The notes under the pieces: model-generated
What the model was told of the DNA's origin: nothing
The model's input: the letters and a program-made list of their open reading frames with translations, nothing else
Database searches by the model: none
Program-made: the position numbers and the translations under genes
In this document: positions 8,194 through 17,482 of the stretch, one piece after another
How positions within the stretch are numbered: the first letter of the stretch is position 1
Layout: every line of letters begins with the position of its first letter
Source of the DNA: Candidatus Aphodousia faecipullorum
GTDB taxonomy: Bacteria; Pseudomonadota; Gammaproteobacteria; Burkholderiales; Burkholderiaceae_F
DNA: 39,358 bases
Reading direction: 5' to 3'
Assembly: GCA_018714205.1 (NCBI GenBank)
Contig: DVNR01000070.1
Location: 1 to 39,358, forward strand

Positions 8194-10494
8194 TTATTTA
8201 AAGAAATATTGCGCCAGCAAATTAATGCGATATTTCGGCGTGACTTCTTGAGCCAGCGCGCCGCGTACCGAGCCGGAAATGTTCAATTGGTCTTTGACTG
8301 TCCAAAGAACGCCGAATCCGGCTTCTGCCCATGACTCCTGCAGGTCTTCTGTTTGGAATGCTTCCCGTTGACCGGGTTCCGTTCCGATGAGTTCATGAGC
8401 TCCTGCAAAACGATGTGCCCAGAAAAAATCGCTTTTGAGCGTAAGACGTTGATCAAATTGGCTCAAATTGTAAGCGCCCTGAACGCCTATGCGTGCAACG
8501 GATTGGTGAATGGTTTCGGAGGCGAAGCCAACCTCGCCGTTTTGTTCGTTTTTCGGTTTGATCCAATAAGTGTCTGCCGCGATAAAGGGTTCGATCGCAT
8601 AGCGCTGGCTTCCCGGCTCAACAAGAGGAAAGCCAATATAAAGACCTAGGCCATAGGCATTCGATTTCGTATCAAAAGTGAGTGCAGTGGCGGCTCGATC
8701 GTCAGCGGCATAAGCTTGGCTTGTGAAGTCACCGTTTGCTTGACTATAAAAAGCGTGGATCATCATCTTTCGCCGGTCGCTGGAGTAGCCACCCGCGTAA
8801 AGCCCGGCAGCCCAATGGTCAGCTTCAGCGCTGCCCTGAGAGAAGTCGCTCTCATTTTGAACGAATGCGGACCATAATCCGACAAATCCGTCATCCAGCG
8901 CTTTCAAGTCCATCGCTTGATCGTACCCAATAGTGAGCGTTTTTGATTTCAGCGTCTGTCCCCGTTGGCCGTCATTGAAGTCTAAATCGGTTTGAGCGAC
9001 AGATAAATCAACCCAAAGCCCCCGTTGGGGTTTCCCAAACTCATCGCCAAACCGTGAGGACAATTGTCTTGCAGTGTTTGTCAGAAGCATTTCATGGGCG
9101 ATGATTTCGCCACTGAGATAATCGACGCGGTTTCGTGAAAGCGTCGATAGTCCAATGCGTTCGGTCCCAATGGCGTTGATGACCGTTCCCAAGTCGGGGG
9201 CGGATCCGAATTCCGCCACCGTTTCATAGGTGCCCAAGGCGGTTTCATACCGATATTGGTCTGCCGCGAAATGAATGCCACCTGCCACGGTGTTAAAGCG
9301 CACAAGACCAATATCTAAACCTTCTGTTTGGTCTGCGGTTTTTTCTCGTTCATCGATGATTTGCACGAGAATTTCAGAATTTTTATCAACTGCGTTGATA
9401 TCTTCAATCTGTAGCTTAAAGCGTCCTTGAGCGCTTCCCGTTCCGATATCCTGATCGGTGACCTTAATTCGTAAAACCGCACCGGTTTCAACATAGGTTT
9501 TATGTGAGTTGTCTACGTCACTATGGTCACGTAGTCCGATATCCACTGGTTCCGACGCTTCAGAGATGTCTAAGACCCCGCCTTTTTTCCAATGAAAAGT
9601 CTCCAGCGAGCTTGTAAGCGTTGTTGACCAAGTGGCGCCATTTGCTAGCGTCAACGTCATGGGTTGAATGGTTTGGGAGTCGAAATAGGAATAGACGCGA
9701 CCTGACCAGTGGTCATCGGGATTGGCAAGCGTCAGTTGAAGTGAATTCGGCTCGCCACCCATGTCTTCGAAAATAATGTCGCCTTTTAGACGGCTGTTTC
9801 CGGTGCTTTTAAGCTCGATTTGGCTGTCGGTAAGCTTGATAGCGGCAGCCTCGGACAATAGTCCCTCAGAGCTTTGTTGATTGGCGAGGAGGTGGAATTC
9901 GCCGGCATGAGAAAAGGCGGCGTTTTCGATTTTCAAAGCGATCACCGAACTATCGCCTTGGATTTCCGTATTAATGGCTGTAGCCGATAAATGCAGTTTT
10001 TCAGGTAAAGGATCGGCTTGGGATTGCGAAACGAGCCAAGCGACGCTATTGGTCGCCCATCCGCTGTTGCGACCAATGACTTCAATGGAAAGAGACTCCC
10101 CAACGGTTTCTTGAAGGTTAATGCTATGAAGACCCACCGTGGATTCATGATTATCTGTCTCTAGGACAATGGAGATGGGGGTTTTTAAGTCCACCCGGGC
10201 TGTTTGAGTTTGCAGCAATGTCAATGAGTAAAGTTGCCATTTTTCCTCATCACTTAATGAATTGACAAAGTGAAAGCGAACAGGGGCATCCGCTGTGATG
10301 GAAAGACTTTCCGATTGAGCGGCTGTCAAATAGTAGGCTTCGCCATCGTCTGTGATTGTGCAGTCGTCGGCGGCAATTTCGCCGGAATTTAACGCCCAGT
10401 GCAATGAGGATTTTTCAATAGCCGCCGCAAAACACGACGAACAAAATATGCCCAATAGCGCTGAGGCGATGATTGATCGTTTTAAGCAAACCAC
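8194..10494 (-). CDS. Classical (type Va) autotransporter with C-terminal beta-barrel
   Basis: A 766-residue protein. Residues 1-24 form a Sec signal peptide (basic KR, hydrophobic IIASALLGIFC, cleavage after SCFAAA). The passenger (about 25-470) is rich in Ser, Thr, Asn and beta-strand-forming stretches such as LQLTLANPDDHWSGRVYSY, typical of a beta-helix, with no protease motif seen. From about residue 490 (RGLWVDLSVAQTDLDF) alternating strands of an autotransporter barrel follow (GLYAGGYSSDRR, YGLGLYIGFPL), ending LLAQYFFK. It would be anchored in the outer membrane with the passenger exposed. The start is GTG with an AAAGGA site 7-9 bases upstream. It lacks the ESPR seen in the giant protein at 27582. 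It is divergent from the methyltransferase-like gene at 10801. Confidence 0.85.
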   Translation of the reverse strand: MVCLKRSIIASALLGIFCSSCFAAAIEKSSLHWALNSGEIAADDCTITDDGEAYYLTAAQSESLSITADAPVRFHFVNSLSDEEKWQLYSLTLLQTQTARVDLKTPISIVLETDNHESTVGLHSINLQETVGESLSIEVIGRNSGWATNSVAWLVSQSQADPLPEKLHLSATAINTEIQGDSSVIALKIENAAFSHAGEFHLLANQQSSEGLLSEAAAIKLTDSQIELKSTGNSRLKGDIIFEDMGGEPNSLQLTLANPDDHWSGRVYSYFDSQTIQPMTLTLANGATWSTTLTSSLETFHWKKGGVLDISEASEPVDIGLRDHSDVDNSHKTYVETGAVLRIKVTDQDIGTGSAQGRFKLQIEDINAVDKNSEILVQIIDEREKTADQTEGLDIGLVRFNTVAGGIHFAADQYRYETALGTYETVAEFGSAPDLGTVINAIGTERIGLSTLSRNRVDYLSGEIIAHEMLLTNTARQLSSRFGDEFGKPQRGLWVDLSVAQTDLDFNDGQRGQTLKSKTLTIGYDQAMDLKALDDGFVGLWSAFVQNESDFSQGSAEADHWAAGLYAGGYSSDRRKMMIHAFYSQANGDFTSQAYAADDRAATALTFDTKSNAYGLGLYIGFPLVEPGSQRYAIEPFIAADTYWIKPKNEQNGEVGFASETIHQSVARIGVQGAYNLSQFDQRLTLKSDFFWAHRFAGAHELIGTEPGQREAFQTEDLQESWAEAGFGVLWTVKDQLNISGSVRGALAQEVTPKYRINLLAQYFFK

Positions 10495-10800
10495 GATAGT
10501 CCTTTTTGAATAGAGAGTTGGTTCGGCGCGAAAGGTTCACACGGAGAGGATGGTGCTTTCGCTGAGCGCGTGATTGTCTCATGTAATCGATTTTTAACTC
10601 ATAAAGAAATTGATATAACATATTGATATTGTTATGAAATATAACTTTGTTGGTATTGACTTGGCTAAAGGAAGCCGCGTTGGATTTCAAATGAAAGTGT
10701 TTGAATAGTCGGCGCTTACTTACTGTTTTATTTTCACGAACAAGCGCATTAGAATGAGCGTCAAATCTCTTTGACGATTGCTTGAGTTAAATCAAATTCA
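10495..10800. promoter_or_regulatory. Divergent intergenic region between autotransporter and methyltransferase-like genes
   Basis: About 300 bases without a convincing gene. It must hold both promoters, but I cannot assign clear -35/-10 pairs. ATAACA (10615-10620) and TGTTAT (10630-10635) form a 6-9-6 inverted repeat in an AT-rich tract, a possible operator. Confidence 0.35.
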
Positions 10801-11577
10801 ATGACGGCGCAACGTAAAAAACATCGACCCACGGATCCTTGTCGCAATCTGTCTTTTTCCGAAGAAGACGGTTTTCGTTATTTGCACTTTGGTAGCCCTT
10901 GGATCCAAGGCGCCATGAACATCCGACGTCCTTACGATTTGGTGTTGCAGTATCCGAGACAAATGATGGCCTGTGGGCTTTTTTATCCCAACCCGACTCA
11001 TATTCTTCAGTTGGGCTTGGGGGCGGCTTCACTCACAAAATTTTGCCTTCGTTACACACAAGCTCAGGTCGATGTTGTGGAAATTTCGCCCACTGTCGTG
11101 GCTGCGGCGACACAATGGTTTCGTCTTCCGGCGGATCACGAAAGGCTGACGGTGCATGTGACTGACGCTAAGGACTATCTGAAAGATACCGGCGGTTTCT
11201 TAGCTCCCGATTGGCTTCAGGTGGATTTATACGATGCCCAAGCGCAAGGACCGGTCTACGATACGGTGGATTTTTATGCATTGTGTCGCCGGGCGATGAA
11301 TCGAGAAGGCGCCGTTGCGAGTTTCAATCTTTTTGGATGCCGTTTTGAGAAAAGTTTCAGCGCCATTGACGAAGCATTTGAAGGGCGAACGCTCATGATG
11401 CCGGAAATTGACGAAGGCAATCGTGTGGTGCTTGCCTTTGTTGGTCCGGAGCCGCAGCGCTCTATTAAAGCGTTGTATGAAGAAGCCCATCGGTTGCGTG
11501 ACCGTTGGAAGCTACCTGCGATTCGTTGGGTGCTGGGACTCAAGGGCATGCAACCGCAATGGTTTAATCAAAATTAA
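10801..11577 (+). CDS. Spermidine synthase-like methyltransferase-fold protein
   Basis: A 258-residue Rossmann-type protein of the spermine/spermidine synthase superfamily: LQLGLGAASLTKF (about 70-81) is the nucleotide-binding glycine loop, DVVEISPTVV (91-100) provides the acidic residue for the ribose, and VTDAKDYL (120-127) matches the third motif. Real spermidine synthases carry a catalytic S-D-x-T-D-P stretch next; here it reads QVDLYDAQAQGP, and the usual N-terminal beta domain is shortened. It may therefore not make polyamines; such proteins are often annotated only as spermidine synthase-like. The ATG has no good ribosome site, and no better upstream start is seen. It stands alone, converging on bioD. 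Confidence 0.7.
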   Translation: MTAQRKKHRPTDPCRNLSFSEEDGFRYLHFGSPWIQGAMNIRRPYDLVLQYPRQMMACGLFYPNPTHILQLGLGAASLTKFCLRYTQAQVDVVEISPTVVAAATQWFRLPADHERLTVHVTDAKDYLKDTGGFLAPDWLQVDLYDAQAQGPVYDTVDFYALCRRAMNREGAVASFNLFGCRFEKSFSAIDEAFEGRTLMMPEIDEGNRVVLAFVGPEPQRSIKALYEEAHRLRDRWKLPAIRWVLGLKGMQPQWFNQN

Positions 11578-11606
11578 TCTCACCTGTTGGGATTAAAAGC
11601 GATGGG

Positions 11607-12254
11607 CTAAAGTCTTGGACAACGAAGCAAAGCCGCTTCCGGCCATTGGTTCTTCAAAAACTCCGCAAAATACCCGAAAGTATCTCGATCAATAACGTCA
11701 TCCGGATGATTGTGCCAGTCATTGAAAATCAGCGTGTGCAATTGAATTCCTCGAGTTTTGACGGCTTCAAGTGCTAAAAGTGTTTGGCTGATGCTGCCTA
11801 ATTTGCCACTCGTTACGAAAATAAGAGGCCACTTTTGTTTCGCGATGAGATCAATGGTCAGAAGCGAACGGGTGAGCGGCACCATGATGCCTCCGGCGCC
11901 TTCGACAAGGACACGCTCATAACGATCCGAGAGCGTTTGGGTTGCTTGTAAGATCGTTTCAAGCGGCAATGTTTTATGATCTAATTCACAGGCCAAGTGC
12001 GGAGAGCAGGGATAGGTATAAACGGCCGGCGCGGTCAGCCCCTCATCGTCCTCGAGGAAATGACGCCCCATGAGCCTTCTGTGCAGGGCAATGTCTGGAG
12101 AACCGCGATCAGAGCCTGTCTGCACGAGTTTTTGAGTGATGATGCTTAAGCCCTCGTCTTGCCATCTTTTTGCCAGCCAGCCGGTTGCGACCGATTTGCC
12201 GACATCCGTGTCGATGCCTGAAACAAAGAAAACCGTATCGTTAGTCGTTGCCAT
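11607..12254 (-). CDS. bioD: Dethiobiotin synthase (BioD)
   Basis: A 215-residue ATP-dependent carboxylase that closes the ureido ring of 7,8-diaminopelargonate with CO2 to give dethiobiotin. The P-loop variant SGIDTDVGKSVATG is near the N-terminus, LVQTGSD and VEGAGGIMVPL are the other family signatures, and LIFVTSGKLGSISQTLLAL is the segment before the nucleotide-specificity region. I use ATG 12254 rather than the TTG at 12281 because GAGGC lies 7 bases ahead. The start overlaps the last 14 bases of the bioB-bioA ORF, pointing to translational coupling. Its substrate is the product of the BioA half of that fusion and its product is the substrate of the BioB half. Confidence 0.93.
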   Translation of the reverse strand: MATTNDTVFFVSGIDTDVGKSVATGWLAKRWQDEGLSIITQKLVQTGSDRGSPDIALHRRLMGRHFLEDDEGLTAPAVYTYPCSPHLACELDHKTLPLETILQATQTLSDRYERVLVEGAGGIMVPLTRSLLTIDLIAKQKWPLIFVTSGKLGSISQTLLALEAVKTRGIQLHTLIFNDWHNHPDDVIDRDTFGYFAEFLKNQWPEAALLRCPRL

Positions 12255-14517
12255 TGCATTGCCTCGAATTTTGACGCTCAATTTGTTTTTGCAACACGCG
12301 ACAAACCGCCATCGTCAAGGTTTTAAGTTCTTGATTCGTGGTGACCAAAGGCGGCATCAAATAGCAAAGATTGCCGATTGGTCGAACCCAAACGCCTTGT
12401 CGGATAAATTTCTCTTGAATCCATCGGCTTTCAACCGGTTGATCGAGTTCAACAACACCGATGGCGCCCAACACGCGAACATCCCGAATGCCAGGATGAG
12501 CTCTCAGTGAAAATAACCCTTCTTTCAACCCGTGCTCAATGCGTTTTGCTTCGCCGAGCCAGTCGTGTTCGCGATATAGCTGCAATGCCGCGTTGGCAGC
12601 GGCGCAGGCTAAGGGGTTGGCCATGAAAGTGGGGCCATGCATGAATGCGTGCGGAGCGGCCGCTGAGATGGAATCGGCAATTTTGTTTGTGGTCAATACG
12701 CAAGAAAGCGTCATCATGCCGCCGGTGAGAGCCTTGCCCAATGTCATGATATCAGGGGTGACGTTAGCCCATTGGCAGGCAAAGTCTTTGCCGGTTCTGC
12801 CAAAACCAGTCGCTATTTCGTCGGCAATGAACAACACGCCATGCCTTTCGCAAAGCGTTTTCGCCTCTTTCAAGAAGCGGGGATGGTAAAAACGCATGGC
12901 GCTCGCGCCCTGAAAGACCGGCTCAAGAATCAATGCGGCGATATCGTCATGCGTCTGAAGCAATGATTGGAGCTCTTTCATGTCGTCTTCATTGAAATGA
13001 CCGTCAAAAGTGCAGGAAGGACTTTCAATGAAATAGCGGGCGGTCAGCGCTGAACCAAAAAGCGAATGCATGCCGGCCACCGGATCACAGACGGACATGG
13101 CGTTCCAGGTGTCACCGTGATAGCCTTTTTTGATCGTGACAAAATTTGTTCTTTGAGCTTGACCCACAGCGCACTGATATTGAATCGCCATCTTCATCGC
13201 GGCTTCAACCGCCACGGAACCGGAGTCTGCGTAAAAAATCTTTTGTAACCCTGCAGGAACCATTTTGAGCAGTTTTCGCCCCAACTCTATGGCAGGGTCA
13301 TGCGTGAAGCCGGCGAACATGACGTGAGGCAGCGTGTCAAGTTGCCGTTTAATGGCGTCAACCAGTTTGGGATGACGGTGACCAAATGCGGCGCACCACC
13401 AGGCACTGGTGCCGTCAATGAGTTGCGTGCCGTCATCGAGTGTGATCCGAGTTCCCTCGGTCGCTATGACTTTGCGGACGGTCGGAGCGCTTAATGTGGC
13501 AGCATAAGGATGCCATAAGTGCTCGTGGTCAAAGTCTAAGCTGTTTTCATTTTCAAGCCGGTAACCGGCGGCCTTGACCAGACGTTTATCGTCATCGATG
13601 CCGGTGCCTTTTGTCGTGAGCATGTCGCCAGCAATAGCGCTATTGATGCCGGCCCGAAGCGCCATTCGCGTTGCCTGTTCAGAAAGGCGCCGTCTTCCGC
13701 CAGCAAAACGCAGATACGCTTCAGGGTTGGCAAAACGAAAGAGCGCGATGGTCCGGATGATTTCGTCTTCGCTCAAATAAGGCTGTGTTCCCAAGGGCGT
13801 GCCGACAATGGGCTCCAACACATTGATTGGAATGGAGGGCACGCCCAGATCGCGAAGCGTTAAGGCCAATTCAATGCGTTCTTTGAGTCTTTCGCCCATG
13901 CCGATGATTCCGCCCGAGCAAATTTCCAAACCTGCTTCACAAGCAGCCTTTAATGACTTGATTTTGTCCTCGATCGTGTGGCTGTCACAGACTTTGCTGA
14001 AAAAGCTTGGGGCGGTCTCCAGATTGCAGTGGCATCGCGTGACGCCAGCTTGATGCAAAAGTTCAAATTCGCTTTTTGTTAATAGCCCAGCGGAAATGCA
14101 AATTTCCATCGAGGTCACTTCTCGGAGTGCTCTAACGATTTCGGCGCACTCCCGAACTTCCCGGGCAGCGAGTTTTCTGCCGCTGGTGACCAGAGAGAAA
14201 CGGGTGCATCCTGAGGCCTTTGCCTTGAGGGCGTTTTCAATGATGGCTTGCTTACCAAGCAAAGGGTAAACAGAACACTTGCCTTCATAGTGGCTTGATT
14301 GAGCGCACCAACGACAATTTTCTGAGCAACGACCGCTTTTGGCATTGACAATGGCGCAAAAGTTAAATGTGCGGCTAGAGCAAGATTGCGTGACGCGGTG
14401 AGCGCCGTCAACGAGTTGCCCTAGGGGGAGCTTCGCAACTGATTCAAGCTCTCGAGCGGTGCAACGGTAGCCGTCAATGATGTCGGTGACAAACTTTTCA
14501 AAGTCGATGCAGGACAA
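12241..14517 (-). CDS. bioBA: BioB-BioA fusion: biotin synthase joined to DAPA aminotransferase
   Basis: One 758-residue ORF carries two biotin enzymes. Residues 1 to about 318 are biotin synthase, a radical-SAM enzyme: the SAM-cluster motif is SGRCSENCRWC (C64, C68, C71), with C140 and C200 (GLEICSGGIIGMGE) and the FAGGRRRLSE segment at the auxiliary-cluster side. The E. coli C97 position is Ser (S108), a pattern I associate with anaerobe-type BioB. From about residue 329 (FDHEHLWHPYAATL) it is adenosylmethionine-8-amino-7-oxononanoate aminotransferase with YHGDTWNAMSV, DEIATGFGRTG and the PLP lysine in TLGKALTGG (K595). The linker is about 10 residues; I see no stop or internal start there. 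The start is TTG, with AAGGAG ahead and an in-frame TAA 12 bases upstream. bioF and the pimelate genes are not in the window. Confidence 0.92.
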   Translation of the reverse strand: MSCIDFEKFVTDIIDGYRCTARELESVAKLPLGQLVDGAHRVTQSCSSRTFNFCAIVNAKSGRCSENCRWCAQSSHYEGKCSVYPLLGKQAIIENALKAKASGCTRFSLVTSGRKLAAREVRECAEIVRALREVTSMEICISAGLLTKSEFELLHQAGVTRCHCNLETAPSFFSKVCDSHTIEDKIKSLKAACEAGLEICSGGIIGMGERLKERIELALTLRDLGVPSIPINVLEPIVGTPLGTQPYLSEDEIIRTIALFRFANPEAYLRFAGGRRRLSEQATRMALRAGINSAIAGDMLTTKGTGIDDDKRLVKAAGYRLENENSLDFDHEHLWHPYAATLSAPTVRKVIATEGTRITLDDGTQLIDGTSAWWCAAFGHRHPKLVDAIKRQLDTLPHVMFAGFTHDPAIELGRKLLKMVPAGLQKIFYADSGSVAVEAAMKMAIQYQCAVGQAQRTNFVTIKKGYHGDTWNAMSVCDPVAGMHSLFGSALTARYFIESPSCTFDGHFNEDDMKELQSLLQTHDDIAALILEPVFQGASAMRFYHPRFLKEAKTLCERHGVLFIADEIATGFGRTGKDFACQWANVTPDIMTLGKALTGGMMTLSCVLTTNKIADSISAAAPHAFMHGPTFMANPLACAAANAALQLYREHDWLGEAKRIEHGLKEGLFSLRAHPGIRDVRVLGAIGVVELDQPVESRWIQEKFIRQGVWVRPIGNLCYLMPPLVTTNQELKTLTMAVCRVLQKQIERQNSRQCNGND

Positions 14518-14786
14518 GGGAGGACTCCTTTAAGGATAATATTCGCAAGAGAGTGAGAACTTTTTGTTAGTGTTTTGAAGAAGTCCAAACATGATACAGC
14601 AAAATCTTTTGAACTAATTTTCGATTCAAAACCTCGGGATCAAGAATAGCTTGATTGAATCGTTAGACTTCAAAGTCGGTGCTGTGCTGTGAAAAGTTTG
14701 GAAAAAATCCTTGTCCATTTCTCCACTAAAATTCTGAAATCCATTACAATTCAAATCTTTAAACTTCCTTTAGAAAATACGGACAA

Positions 14787-15891
14787 ATGGAAGCCGAACG
14801 TATCAACCAAATTGAGGCGAAAATCTCTGACCTCACAGCTCGATTACGCGAGCTGAGGGGGTATCTTTGACATTGATCGTCAACAACGACGATTAGAAGA
14901 AGTCAATCGTGAAATGGAAAATCCCGCTTTGTGGGACAACCCTGAAAACGCGCAAAAAGTCAGCAAGGAAAAAAAGCATCTTGATGCGACGGTCGGGCTT
15001 TTTAACCAGTTGACGGTTGGGGTGAACGACGCCGCGGAGCTTTTTGAACTTTCAATGGCCGAAGAGGACTATCCGACCGTTGAAGCTGTTGGCGCCGATG
15101 TTGAGCATCTGGAAAAATCGGTCGAAAAGCTTGAGTTTCAGCGCATGTTCAATCAGCCGATGGACCCGGCAAATTGCTTTTTGGAAATCCAGGCGGGGGC
15201 CGGCGGCACTGAGGCGCAAGATTGGGCGAGCATGCTTGAACGCATGTACCTTCATTACGCCGAACGGCAGGATTTCACGGTCGAAATTCAAGAAGAAAGC
15301 GAAGGCGAAGTGGCCGGCATCAAAGGCTGCACGATTTATATTCAGGGCGACTATGCTTATGGGCTTTTGCGGACCGAAACCGGCATTCACCGTTTGGTGA
15401 GAAAAAGTCCCTTTGATTCCAACGCCAGACGCCACACGTCGTTTGCGAGCGTTTACGTGTACCCGGAAATTGACGACTCGTTTGAAGTGGAAATCAATCC
15501 TGCCGATCTTCGCGTTGACGTTTTTCGAGCCTCTGGCGCAGGTGGTCAGCACATCCAAAAGACGGAGTCAGCCGTGCGCATCACCCACATTCCGACAGGC
15601 ATCGTCACGGTGTGTCAAAACGACCGGAGCCAACATCGTAACAAAGAGCAGGCGATGGTGCAGTTGAAGGCAAAACTTTACGAGTTGGAAATGCGCAAGC
15701 GCCGTGAAGTTCAGCAACAGACCGAAGACGCGAAAAGTGATATCGGTTGGGGACATCAAATTCGCTCCTACGTGCTAGATCAGTCGCGAGTGAAGGATTT
15801 GCGCACCAACGTGGAAACCGGCAACACGCAAGCTGTGTTGGACGGTGATTTGGATCAATTTATTGAAGCGAGTCTCAAGCAAGGCGTTTAA
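14787..15891 (+). CDS. prfB: Peptide chain release factor 2 (RF2) with programmed +1 frameshift
   Basis: RF2 ends translation at UGA and UAA. The gene is in two frames: 14787-14867 encodes 27 residues ([20 protein letters not shown] and on), then an in-frame TGA at 14868; the remainder, 14869-15891, is one base further. Reading CTT then skipping one T gives GAC-ATT-GAT (DID), joining the frames into a protein of about 368 residues. The catalytic loop is [19 protein letters not shown] (GGQ) and the stop-recognition region contains [13 protein letters not shown] just before it. The N-terminus forms the usual helical bundle. The ATG has weak ribosome-site support. lysS follows closely, the common prfB-lysS pair. 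Confidence 0.96.
14856..14871 (+). promoter_or_regulatory. RF2 programmed frameshift signal
   Basis: The classical elements are all present: an internal Shine-Dalgarno-like AGGGGG (14856-14861), a three-base spacer TAT, the slippery CTT, then the stop TGA followed by C (14868-14871). When RF2 is scarce the ribosome pauses at UGA-C and shifts +1, which makes more RF2. This is established for prfB; I only see the signal. Confidence 0.95.
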
Positions 15892-15925
15892 GCGCAGCCG
15901 AGACCAACAAAAAGGACTAAGAAAA

Positions 15926-17440
15926 ATGGCAGAAAACAAGGTTGAAGCCGTTCAAACGGCCGAAGACGAGAATCATATCATCGCTGAGCGCCGCGCCAAG
16001 CTTGCTAAGTGGCGTGAAGAGGGTCACGCTTACCCGAACGACTTCGCTCGCAAGGACTTGTTCGGCGATCTTCGCAAGGAATATGGCGAGATGGACGCCG
16101 AGACGCTTGAGGCGAAGGCCGTCGACGTGACCGTCGCCGGTCGCATGATGCTCAAGCGTGTTATGGGCAAAGCCTCTTTTGCGACCGTTCGTGATGTGAG
16201 CGGCACGATGCAATATTTCTTGTCGTCGGCCGAAATGGGCGACGAAGCCTATCAGATGTTCAAGGGCTTGGATATCGGCGATATCGTCGGCGCTGAAGGG
16301 ATGTTGTTTAAGACCAAGCGCGGCGAGCTGTCCATTCGCGTGAGAAAGCTTCGTTTGCTGAGTAAGGCCATTCGTCCGCTCGCTGAAAAGTTCAAGGGGC
16401 TTTCGGATCAAGAGCTTTGCTATCGCCAACGCTATCTTGACCTGATCATGAACGAGGAAAGCCGCGCGCGTTTCTTGAAGCGCTCTCAAATCGTCGCTGA
16501 AATCCGTCGCTACATGATCGACAACCGCTTTATGGAAGTGGAAACGCCGATGCTTCATCCGATTCCGGGTGGCGCCAACGCAAAGCCCTTCATCACGCAT
16601 CACAATGCGCTCGATATGGACATGTATCTTCGCATTGCGCCGGAACTTTATTTGAAGCGATTGGTCGTGGGCGGTTTTGAACGAGTCTTTGAATTAAATC
16701 GCAACTTCCGTAACGAAGGGGTAGACGTTCGTCACAACCCGGAATTCACGATGATGGAATTTTATGCGACCTATTGGACGTATAAAGATCAGATGGATTT
16801 CACGGAAGCGCTTTTACGTCATGTGGCTGAGACCGTGACCGGCAGCGCCGTGGTGAACTATCAGGGAATGGAAATTGATCTTTCGAAACCCTTTGCCCGC
16901 ATGACGCCGCGTGAAGCCATTCTGAAAAATGCTCCGCAGTACACCGTTGAGCAGCTTGACGATGAAACTTTCCTTCGTAACGAGTTGAAACGCTTGGGTG
17001 CGCCTCAACCCGATTACGTCGGTCATGGCGCTTTGGAAATGGCTCTTTTTGATGAAGTGGCCGAATCCAAATTGATTCAACCGACGTTTGTGATCGATTA
17101 CCCGGTGGAAATTTCGCCATTGGCCCGCGCCTCTGACATTGATCCGTCTATCACGGAACGTTTTGAGCTTTATATCGCCGGTCGCGAAACGGCTAACGGC
17201 TTCTCTGAATTGAATGATCCGGAAGATCAAGCCGCTCGCTTTAAGGCACAGGCTGACGCGAAGGCTCACGGCGACGATGAAGCCATGTACTACGATTCCG
17301 ACTATATTCGCGCGCTTGAGTTTGGGTTGCCGCCGACCGGTGGCTGTGGGATCGGCATCGATCGCTTTGTGATGCTTTTAACCGATGCGCCGAGCATTCG
17401 TGATGTTTTGCTCTTCCCGCACATGCGTCCCGAAGCTTAA
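15926..17440 (+). CDS. lysS: Lysyl-tRNA synthetase, class II
   Basis: A 504-residue cytosolic enzyme that charges tRNA-Lys. An OB-fold anticodon-binding domain occupies about residues 60-170 ([21 protein letters not shown]). The class II core follows: [21 protein letters not shown] (motif 1 side), [20 protein letters not shown] (motif 2) and [16 protein letters not shown] (motif 3, catalytic Arg). Length is that of bacterial LysS. I place the start at ATG 15926 behind AAGGA; the same frame is open further upstream into the end of prfB but lacks support. It lies 34 bases after prfB and is probably co-transcribed. Confidence 0.96.
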   Translation: MAENKVEAVQTAEDENHIIAERRAKLAKWREEGHAYPNDFARKDLFGDLRKEYGEMDAETLEAKAVDVTVAGRMMLKRVMGKASFATVRDVSGTMQYFLSSAEMGDEAYQMFKGLDIGDIVGAEGMLFKTKRGELSIRVRKLRLLSKAIRPLAEKFKGLSDQELCYRQRYLDLIMNEESRARFLKRSQIVAEIRRYMIDNRFMEVETPMLHPIPGGANAKPFITHHNALDMDMYLRIAPELYLKRLVVGGFERVFELNRNFRNEGVDVRHNPEFTMMEFYATYWTYKDQMDFTEALLRHVAETVTGSAVVNYQGMEIDLSKPFARMTPREAILKNAPQYTVEQLDDETFLRNELKRLGAPQPDYVGHGALEMALFDEVAESKLIQPTFVIDYPVEISPLARASDIDPSITERFELYIAGRETANGFSELNDPEDQAARFKAQADAKAHGDDEAMYYDSDYIRALEFGLPPTGGCGIGIDRFVMLLTDAPSIRDVLLFPHMRPEA

Positions 17441-17482
17441 AATAAGGGTAAAGCTACCAACATTTTTATAAGGTGTGTTGTT

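Noticed and set aside
14518..14640. A BirA operator upstream of the biotin genes
   Set aside because: I looked for the TTGTAAACC-type inverted repeat and saw no match. Regulation of the fusion remains unknown.
15917..16603. A 228-codon open frame on the minus strand
   Set aside because: It is antisense to lysS and has no recognisable domain or ribosome site. lysS is certain from its class II motifs.
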